A DNA stretch of 35,073 nt, taken from contig CAYVCX010000028.1 of assembly GCA_964450435.1 (NCBI GenBank), positions 1 to 35,073 of the forward strand. The letters run 5' to 3'. How positions within the stretch are numbered: position 1 is the stretch's first letter; every line of letters starts with the position of its first letter. The notes under the pieces were generated by a model that saw only the letters and a program-made list of their open reading frames with translations, made no database searches and was not told where the DNA came from. Source of the stretch: SKLM01 sp964450435 (GTDB lineage: Bacteria; Chloroflexota; Anaerolineae; B4-G1). The position numbers and the translations under genes are program-made. Below are positions 29,481-35,073 of this stretch, in pieces.

Positions 29481-30548
29481 GTGAAGGCTCTGATCCTCAG
29501 CGGCGGGAAGGGGACTCGCCTCTATCCGCTGACGTACACCAGTGCAAAACAGCTCATTCCGGTGGCGAACAAACCCATCCTCTTCCGCGTCATCGAGGCC
29601 ATCCGTGACGCTGGCATCGACGACATCGGTATCGTCGTCGGTGACACGGCCGAGGAGATCAAGACCGCTGTCGGGCGGGGCGGCCGCTGGGGCGTTGATG
29701 TCGCGTACATCCACCAGGACAATCCTCTGGGGCTTGCCCACGCCGTCAAAGTGAGCCAGGACTTTCTGGAGGAAGAGCCCTTTGTGATGTTCCTGGGCGA
29801 CAATGTCATCCAGGGGGGGATCTGCGAGCTGGTTCAGCAGTTCCAGCAGTCGGATTGGAACTCGCAGATTGTCCTCACTCGCGTGGAGCACCCCGAGCGG
29901 TACGGCGTGGCCGAGTTGAACGGCGAGGGACGCGTGGTCCATCTGGTCGAGAAGCCTGAGGAGCCGCCCTCCGATCTGGCTCTGGTGGGCATCTATATGT
30001 TCGACCGCCACGTTCACCAGGCGGTAGACAGCATTACCCCTTCTTGGCGGGGCGAGCTCGAGATCACTGATGCCATCCAGTGGCTGGTGGAGAACGAGTT
30101 TAAGGTGTACCCGTACATCCATCGGGGCTGGTGGATCGACACGGGGGAGCCCAACGAGCTCTTGAAGGCCAACGGGCTGGTCCTTGAGGGACTGGTGCCC
30201 GAGGTGGTCGGCTATGTTGATCGCGATTCAGAGGCGGACGGCCGTGTCACCGTGGAGAAGGGGGCCGAGGTTATCAACAGCGTGGTCCGGGGGCCTTCCA
30301 TCATCGGCGAGCGCGCCCGCATCGTGAATTCGTACGTGGGCCCCTTCACGTCCATCTATCACGACGTGGTAATCGAGAATAGCGAAATCGAGCGGGCCAT
30401 TGTCCTCGAGGACAGCGTCATACGCGACATCCCGGCTCGTATCCAGGACAGTCTGATCGGTCGCAACGTCCGTCTTGTCCGTTCTCCGATGAAGCCCAAG
30501 GCGTACAAGCTGACCCTCGGCGACCATAGTCAGGTCGGTATCCTGTAG
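29481..30548 (+). CDS. Glucose-1-phosphate thymidylyltransferase, long form (RmlA-like)
   Basis: This 355-residue enzyme joins a sugar-1-phosphate to dTTP, giving dTDP-glucose, the first step to dTDP-rhamnose. The N-terminal nucleotidyltransferase domain has LSGGKGTRLYPLT (6-18) and KQLIPVANKPIL, the metal-binding aspartate in FLGDNV (Asp107), VEKPEEPPS, and WWIDTGEPNELLKAN. A left-handed beta-helix of hexapeptide repeats follows (about 250-335). This long form matches the RmlA-long/StrD group. It starts at GTG behind AAAGGAGAAGG. rmlD lies 3 kb downstream on the other strand; rmlB and rmlC are not in the window. Confidence 0.9.
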   Translation: MKALILSGGKGTRLYPLTYTSAKQLIPVANKPILFRVIEAIRDAGIDDIGIVVGDTAEEIKTAVGRGGRWGVDVAYIHQDNPLGLAHAVKVSQDFLEEEPFVMFLGDNVIQGGICELVQQFQQSDWNSQIVLTRVEHPERYGVAELNGEGRVVHLVEKPEEPPSDLALVGIYMFDRHVHQAVDSITPSWRGELEITDAIQWLVENEFKVYPYIHRGWWIDTGEPNELLKANGLVLEGLVPEVVGYVDRDSEADGRVTVEKGAEVINSVVRGPSIIGERARIVNSYVGPFTSIYHDVVIENSEIERAIVLEDSVIRDIPARIQDSLIGRNVRLVRSPMKPKAYKLTLGDHSQVGIL

Positions 30549-30568
30549 ATAGCAGGCCGCTAATTGAT

Positions 30569-30600
30569 GACCTTCCGGCCGATTGCCGGAAGGGTCTTTC
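30569..30600 (+). terminator. Terminator after the RmlA-like gene
   Basis: GACCTTCCGGC (30569-30579) pairs with GCCGGAAGGGTC (30585-30596) with one bulged base and a five-base loop, followed by TTTCCTT. It closes the polysaccharide cluster. Confidence 0.7.
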
Positions 30601-30668
30601 CTTGATGCACGAGTGCGCCGCTATGGCGCGCCAGCGTTGTGCTTCGCGCCGAGAACCAGAGGATCAAC

Positions 30669-31400
30669 GTGGCCGAGATAACGCGGGAACAACTGATAGC
30701 GATCATCAATGGTGCGGACTACCCGCGGCTCTCCGGCATCGATCTTAGCGGTCTGGACATGGTGGCTCTTGATCTCACCGGGGCGACGCTGAACCATGCC
30801 GACCTGTCGCACGCCAACTTGTGGCTCGCCAACCTTGAGCGAGCTAGTCTCAGAGCCGTCAATCTCCAGGGCGCCCTCCTTGGAGCCGCGAATCTGTTCG
30901 GGGCAGATCTGGAAGGCGCTCATCTCCGGGGCGCCAACCTGGAGAAGGCGAAGCTCGAGCAGGCCAGTTTGAAGCGGGCCAATATGGAAGAGGCGAATCT
31001 CGCTATGGCCTGTCTGACGGAATCAGATCTTTCCGCCGCCCGTCTTCGGGGTGCCAACCTTGGAGCGGTGCTCCTGCGGGGCGCGATTCTTGGAGGAGCC
31101 GACTTACGAGACGGCAATCTGGAGCGGGCCGACCTGTCGGCCTCCCACCTGGAGCAGGCTAGCCTGGAGCAGGCCAACTTGAGGAGGGCCAACTTGCAGG
31201 ACGCCTGCCTCAGAGGAGCCAGCCTGAGGGGTGCCGACCTGGAGAGGGCCAATCTGTATCGGGCCGACCTGGAGGGCGCTGACCTGCGAGATGCCAGCGT
31301 ACGAGGCGCCTTCCTGGTCAATTCCAATCTGGAAAAGGCCCATGTCCTGACTGAGCAGCTTTTTGAGGCCAGAATCGAGGCCAGGTTCTTCCACGCGTAG
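30669..31400 (+). CDS. Pentapeptide-repeat protein (long)
   Basis: This 243-residue protein is almost wholly pentapeptides, about 38 tandem A(D/N)LxG-type units from about residue 25 to 220, predicted to form a long quadrilateral beta-helix of nine to ten coils. The N-terminus VAEITREQLIAIING parallels that of the short pentapeptide protein at 5454, and the non-repeat tail VLTEQLFEARIEARFFHA caps the helix. The GTG at 30669 was chosen because AGAGGA lies just ahead; an earlier GTG at 30639 has no site. No signal peptide. Function unknown. Confidence 0.88.
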   Translation: MAEITREQLIAIINGADYPRLSGIDLSGLDMVALDLTGATLNHADLSHANLWLANLERASLRAVNLQGALLGAANLFGADLEGAHLRGANLEKAKLEQASLKRANMEEANLAMACLTESDLSAARLRGANLGAVLLRGAILGGADLRDGNLERADLSASHLEQASLEQANLRRANLQDACLRGASLRGADLERANLYRADLEGADLRDASVRGAFLVNSNLEKAHVLTEQLFEARIEARFFHA

Positions 31401-31437
31401 CTGCACCTGATGGTGAGACGCTCGATCATGACAACTG

Positions 31438-31641
31438 GTGGGTCAAGCTCGAAGAACCACGGAAGCGGGCAACTTTGGGGGCAAGGGCAGCACGACCCAC
31501 AAGGCCAGCGTCATCGGGGACACCGTGGGTGACCCCTTCAAGGACACCATCGGGCCGTCTCTGGACATCCTCATCAAGCTTGTCGGCAAGATGGCCGTGC
31601 TCTTCTCCCCGCTCTTCGCCTCGTGGGGTGGGCTTCTGTAA
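31438..31641 (+). pseudogene. hppA: 3' fragment of a membrane H+-pyrophosphatase gene
   Basis: About 60 codons encode the highly conserved C-terminal part of membrane-bound proton-pumping pyrophosphatase. EAGNFGGKGSTTHKASVIGD and TVGDPFKDTIGPSLDILIKL match the family's last cytoplasmic loop and the start of its final helix, which includes the DTVGDPFKDT active-site motif. The other 600 or so residues are missing and nothing upstream continues the frame. It is a gene remnant between the pentapeptide gene and the convergent MFS gene, and cannot function alone. Confidence 0.82.
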
Positions 31642-31765
31642 CGGGGTGCGAAGAGCGCCTGTCCCGCGAGATCATCCGTCTTCTGATGGGCTGTTCCGAT
31701 GAAGCCGCGGTCGCGGCCGGGCTTCAGGACGCTGACTCGCTCCACAGGCTGTCCCAACGCGGACC

Positions 31766-33184
31766 TCATCCGCTGCCATACCCGGGATCCGCCGGCGCCT
31801 CACGGCGGTGAGCGAGCTCCTTCTGAATGGCACGATGGTGTTCCCGGGTCAGCGGGTACCGCCACGCCACGCCCACGGCTCCGACCAAAATGACGGCCGG
31901 CACCAGGCCGATGAAGACCCGGATGGCCGTCAGCGCCTGTGGCGCCTGCTGTGGGGCTCCCTGGACGTAGCCCGACCATGCCAGAATCGGGCCCAGGGTG
32001 GCCACCACCAGCTTCGTGGATAGCTTGCGCACGAACACCTCAAACCCCGAGTAAATGCCTTCCTGCCGCCTGCCGCTGTTCAGTTCGTCCACGTCGAGGG
32101 TGTCTGCGCTCATGGCGGTCGGTAGCGCGTGAGCGGCAGCGACGCCCGGACCCACAAGAATGGCGATGGGATAGACGAACTGCCTTGCGCCCTGCGGGAC
32201 AAGCAGCAGACCCAGCATCACCACGGCCCAGGACGCCATCGCCACCATGAAGGCCGTCTTCTTCTCCCATTGCCGCGTCATCCACAGGACCAGGGGGAGA
32301 CTCAACGCCCCGCTGGCCAGGATCACCGCCTGCACCAGCGAAGCCTCCATCGCCCGCATGCCTATCCAGTAGATCAGGTAGTACGCGAAGACAGCCGACG
32401 CGACGTCCACGGGGATCCAGCTTAAGATGCGCATCCCGAGGGTGTATCGCCACACCCGGTTCTGGAATACGAAGCCCAGGCTCTCAAGCGGCGTAGCCGC
32501 TGGTTCGGCCTGGAAGCCGTGCCGCTCCCGTGTGCCCAGGAAGGTGATGAGGGTGACGGCGCTGAATATTCCCCCGCAGAACACGCCCATCACCCGAAAG
32601 GCTGTGCGCTCGTCGGGCGCGCCGTCGAGGACCAGGGCAAAGCCCAGTGCTGCCACCAGCCCGGCGACGATGGAGATGAACATACGGTAAGAGGTGAGCG
32701 AGGTGCGCTCGTCGTGATCCAGCGTCAGCTCCGGCGTTAGGGCGTAATAGGGGCAGCTGACCAGCGTGACGGCGGTGTCGAACACGACGTAGAGCAGGGC
32801 GAAGTAAAGACACAGCAGCAGCTGGCTGTCGATAGGGGGCACGAGCCACATCACAACGAAGGCGGCGCCGTAGGGAAGGGCGCCGAAGAGCAGGAAAGGC
32901 CGCCTCCGGCCCCAGCGGGTGCGCGTGCGGTCGGACAGCAGTCCGACTAGTGGATCGTTGACGGCATCCCAGACCCCGCCGATGAGGACCGTGAGGCCGG
33001 CCAACCCCGGCCTCAGGTGGGCCACGTCGGTCAGGAAGAACAGGTACCAGAAGGGGATGATCGTGCCGGGCCCCACGGAGTGCGCGATGTCCCCCAGGCC
33101 GTAGGCTAGCTTACTCCGGACGGGGAGCTTCTCCTCCGGGGATTCCTGGGCTGCGGATCCTTCAGCGGACACTGAGGCCGACAT
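31766..33184 (-). CDS. MFS transporter, glycoside-pentoside-hexuronide:cation symporter family
   Basis: This 472-residue inner-membrane protein has about 12 helices. The MelB/GPH marks are present: an N-terminal helix ending YGLGDIAHSVG, the FLTDVAHL segment, VLIGGVWDAVNDPLVGLLSDRTRTRWGRRRPFLLFG covering helix 2 and the 2-3 loop, and the helix 4-5 region VSCPYYALTPELT. The family imports sugars or glycosides with H+ or Na+. A perfect AGGAGGT precedes the ATG. The 196 bases between its start and the end of rmlD, which is transcribed in the same direction, show nothing else. The substrate is not predictable. Confidence 0.9.
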   Translation of the reverse strand: MSASVSAEGSAAQESPEEKLPVRSKLAYGLGDIAHSVGPGTIIPFWYLFFLTDVAHLRPGLAGLTVLIGGVWDAVNDPLVGLLSDRTRTRWGRRRPFLLFGALPYGAAFVVMWLVPPIDSQLLLCLYFALLYVVFDTAVTLVSCPYYALTPELTLDHDERTSLTSYRMFISIVAGLVAALGFALVLDGAPDERTAFRVMGVFCGGIFSAVTLITFLGTRERHGFQAEPAATPLESLGFVFQNRVWRYTLGMRILSWIPVDVASAVFAYYLIYWIGMRAMEASLVQAVILASGALSLPLVLWMTRQWEKKTAFMVAMASWAVVMLGLLLVPQGARQFVYPIAILVGPGVAAAHALPTAMSADTLDVDELNSGRRQEGIYSGFEVFVRKLSTKLVVATLGPILAWSGYVQGAPQQAPQALTAIRVFIGLVPAVILVGAVGVAWRYPLTREHHRAIQKELAHRREAPADPGYGSG

Positions 33185-33380
33185 GGGCTACCTCCTGACA
33201 TGCCGTGATAGACCAACCCCTTTTCGGCGCTCCCAGGATGATCAGGCCGGTGTGGCGCGCGCTAACCGCCTCCCTTGCCCCCGGCCGTGCCCGGAAGCTG
33301 TCAGCGAAGATTGCTCCGGAGGACATCTTCTCTGATCCTGAGGGACGAGCGCCCCTCCTGCCAGGAACTTTCTGCGCCTG

Positions 33381-34214
33381 CTAGCTCTCCCCAACGAATG
33401 CCGCCAGTGCCTCTTGCCACGGGCGTAGCTGGATCCCCAGCGCACCTGCGGCCGTGTTGGCCAGCGGCGCGAAGTGGGGTGGGGTCGAATCGCGCTCGAA
33501 TGCGTCCAGGGTGATCTCCTCGACGGGTACGTCACCGCGGCCGGCGACGCGCAGGATCTCCCGCGCAAAATCGTAGCGGGAGGCGTAGCCTGCGTTGGTC
33601 ACATGGTACACGCCGTAGGCGCCCGTCTCGATGAGCGCTGCGAGGGCTGCTGCCAGGTCCGGCGCGAACGTGGGGTTGCCGACCTCGTCAGTCACCACCC
33701 GGAGTCTTCCCAACTCATCGGCAAGCTCGATGATGCGGTGCGGGAAATTGCTGCCTCCACGCGCGTAAAGCCAGGCTGTGCGAACGATGTAGAAGCGCCT
33801 GAGTAGGTGGCGGGTGAACCACTCGCCGGCCGCCTTCGAACGTCCATATGCGTTGATCGGACGTGGGGGATCCCATTCGCGATACGGCCGGCTGGCCTCG
33901 CCCTCGAACACCTCGTTGGTGCTGATGTAGACCATCGCTGCGCCACAAGAGGCGCAGGCCAGGGCGACGTTCTGCGTGCCTAACCCGTTGACCTCGTAAG
34001 CCCTCTGCGGGTTGCGGGCGCAGCCGTCGACGTCCGTCCAGGCGGCAGCGTGGATGACCACGTCCGGCGCGTATTCCTCAATGGCTGCGGTGATGGCCGG
34101 TCGCTCGGTGATGTCCGTGTCGGGAAGGTCACAGCCTGCCACTGCATGGGTAGTCAACGCGTCATTCAGGGCTCTGCCAAGCTGCCCTTTGCATCCGGTG
34201 ACGAACACTCGCAT
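33381..34214 (-). CDS. rmlD: dTDP-4-dehydrorhamnose reductase
   Basis: This 277-residue NAD(P)H-dependent enzyme makes dTDP-L-rhamnose, the last step of the Rml pathway. The Rossmann nucleotide motif is GCKGQLG (7-13). VVIHAAAWTDVDGCA, the substrate segment YISTNEVFEG (usually STDYVFDG, here altered but still with the catalytic-region Thr), and the YGRSK catalytic Tyr-Lys pair follow. It continues with RTAWLYARGGSNF and VGNPTFAPDLA. It has its own promoter, divergent from lexA. Rhamnose from this enzyme may feed the WbbL-like transferase of the polysaccharide cluster. Confidence 0.93.
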   Translation of the reverse strand: MRVFVTGCKGQLGRALNDALTTHAVAGCDLPDTDITERPAITAAIEEYAPDVVIHAAAWTDVDGCARNPQRAYEVNGLGTQNVALACASCGAAMVYISTNEVFEGEASRPYREWDPPRPINAYGRSKAAGEWFTRHLLRRFYIVRTAWLYARGGSNFPHRIIELADELGRLRVVTDEVGNPTFAPDLAAALAALIETGAYGVYHVTNAGYASRYDFAREILRVAGRGDVPVEEITLDAFERDSTPPHFAPLANTAAGALGIQLRPWQEALAAFVGES

Positions 34215-34259
34215 CGCTTGCCTCGCTCAGTTGACTTGATATGTCGGACGCCAGGTGCC

Positions 34260-34288
34260 ATTCTACAGGCATTCCGGAGGAAAAGCAA
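34260..34288 (-). promoter_or_regulatory. Promoter of rmlD
   Basis: On the minus strand TTGCTT (34283-34288) and TAGAAT (34260-34265) are 17 bases apart, with a start near 34253. It is back to back with the lexA promoter; its -35 lies 14 bases from that of lexA. Confidence 0.5.
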
Positions 34289-34301
34289 GAATGAACCCCA
34301 C

Positions 34302-34330
34302 TTGACATAGAACGTATGTTCTTATATAAT
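34302..34330 (+). promoter_or_regulatory. lexA promoter with SOS box between -35 and -10
   Basis: A perfect TTGACA (34302-34307) and a perfect TATAAT (34325-34330) are exactly 17 bases apart. The spacer holds AGAACGTATGTTCT (34309-34322), a perfect palindrome of the GAAC-N4-GTTC type bound by Gram-positive and Chloroflexota LexA. Binding would block RNA polymerase directly, giving autorepression. Confidence 0.9.
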
Positions 34331-34365
34331 AGCATCAGTGACTACCGGGAGCCAGGAGGTGACCT

Positions 34366-35019
34366 ATGGATGAGCGCATTTCGGACAAGCAGCGGAGCAT
34401 TTTGGAGTTCGTCGGCCAGTATATCGGCAACAATGGCTATCCGCCGTCGATGCGTGAGATCTGTTCTGCCACGGACATCAGCTCCACGTCGGTGGTGAGC
34501 TACAACCTCGATCGCCTGGAGGAGGCAGGCTACCTCGTTCGCGACCGTGAGGTATCGCGCGGGCTGCGGCTGGCGCGGGCAGGTCGCAGCCGGGTGATGC
34601 CCGAGCGCTTGGTCCGTCTTCCTCTGCTGGGGCGCATCGTGGCCGGTGAGCCCGTGCCCGTGCCGAGCAGCGATTTCGCATTGATGGGTGACGAGACCAT
34701 TGAGATGTCCCGTGACATCCTGGGGGATCTGGAGGAGCTCTACGCCCTGGAGGTCGAGGGCGACTCGATGGTCGACGCCCTGGTGAACGATGGCGACATT
34801 GTAATCATGCAGCATCAGAATCGCGTCGAGAACGGGGAGATGGCAGCCGTGTGGCTGCACGGCGAGGGCGAGGTAACGCTCAAGCATTTCTACCAGGAGC
34901 CTGGTGGTCAGATCCGGCTTCAGCCGGCCAATCCCACCATGGATCCCATCTACGTCGATGATCCCAGCCGGGTGGAGGTGCAGGGAAAGGTGGTGATGGT
35001 CATCCGAAAGCTGGGTTGA
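34366..35019 (+). CDS. lexA: LexA SOS repressor
   Basis: This 217-residue repressor shuts off DNA-damage genes and cleaves itself when RecA is activated. The N-terminal winged helix (about 1-70) includes ISDKQRSILEFV, GYPPSMREI and the recognition-helix region SSTSVVSYNLDRLEE. The cleavage site is Ala93-Gly94 in IVAGEP. The serine protease dyad is Ser134 in EGDSMV and Lys173 in EVTLKHFY. The start follows a GGAGGTG ribosome site. Its own promoter contains a matching operator, and a strong terminator follows its stop. Confidence 0.96.
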   Translation: MDERISDKQRSILEFVGQYIGNNGYPPSMREICSATDISSTSVVSYNLDRLEEAGYLVRDREVSRGLRLARAGRSRVMPERLVRLPLLGRIVAGEPVPVPSSDFALMGDETIEMSRDILGDLEELYALEVEGDSMVDALVNDGDIVIMQHQNRVENGEMAAVWLHGEGEVTLKHFYQEPGGQIRLQPANPTMDPIYVDDPSRVEVQGKVVMVIRKLG

Positions 35020-35041
35020 CTCGCCCATCCCTCGCGTTCAG

Positions 35042-35071
35042 AGCCCAGCCTTTTTGAGGCTGGGCTTTTTT
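35042..35071 (+). terminator. Terminator of lexA
   Basis: AGCCCAGCC (35042-35050) pairs with GGCTGGGCT (35058-35066) around TTTTTGA and is followed by a run of six T (35066-35071). This is a textbook intrinsic terminator. Confidence 0.9.
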
Positions 35072-35073
35072 CC

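Noticed and set aside
1..35073. CRISPR array, rRNA genes or insertion sequence with transposase
   Set aside because: No regularly spaced repeats, no rRNA-like stretch and no transposase or integrase motif were found on either strand.

Overview
The window is about 35 kb of GC-rich bacterial chromosome. No marker settles the taxonomy, but the gene set points to a Chloroflexota bacterium, probably Anaerolineae-like. The signs are a bactofilin, a DUF4446 protein, a GerW/YtfJ-type protein, an ABC-2 permease fused to a SpoIIM domain, abundant pentapeptide repeats, a LexA gene with a GAAC-N4-GTTC box, and strong sigma70-type promoters. This assignment is inference from gene content.

Layout. Bases 1-43 hold the 5' part of a tRNA-Pro(CGG) gene leaving the window on the minus strand. 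From 193 to 4655 there is a CDP-alcohol phosphatidyltransferase, an ABC ATPase with its permease-SpoIIM partner, and a family 4 glycosyltransferase. From 4.8 to 5.9 kb there is a small membrane protein, a truncated gene start that looks like an SRPBCC-family protein, and a pentapeptide-repeat protein. From 6.1 to 9.2 kb a segment lies between a 55-bp exact direct repeat made of the 3' half of tRNA-Gln(CTG). The intact tRNA is at the right end and an orphan half at the left. The segment carries a Phd/RelE toxin-antitoxin pair, a frameshifted DUF6064 gene, a small membrane protein and decayed sequence, but no visible integrase. From 9.3 to 10.8 kb there is a small membrane protein, a frameshifted GerW/YtfJ-like gene and a frameshifted GNAT acetyltransferase.

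From 11 to 16.2 kb the genes read rightward: tsaC-type threonylcarbamoyl-AMP synthase, adenylylsulfate kinase, a large DUF2723 membrane protein, DUF4446 and bactofilin. They converge on a leftward block with a two-domain universal stress protein, a Lon-like protease, a 4HBT thioesterase and a YfcE-type phosphoesterase. Then come mutY (+) and an OsmC-family gene (-) with a long hairpin in its leader.

From 23.1 to 30.5 kb lies an envelope polysaccharide cluster: two family 2 glycosyltransferases, rnhB as a housekeeping passenger, a family 4 glycosyltransferase, two Wzz-like chain-length proteins, a CpsD-type kinase and a long-form RmlA nucleotidyltransferase. A second pentapeptide protein, an orphan 3' fragment of an H+-pyrophosphatase gene, an MFS sugar/cation symporter and rmlD follow. 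The window ends with lexA, whose SOS box sits between its own -35 and -10 elements, and its terminator.

Most worth checking: the tRNA-Gln-flanked toxin-antitoxin segment; three single-base frameshifts within 2.5 kb, one lying on a perfect 13-bp GC palindrome; the permease-SpoIIM fusion; and the gene remnants (SRPBCC-like, hppA). No complete new system could be shown from sequence alone.
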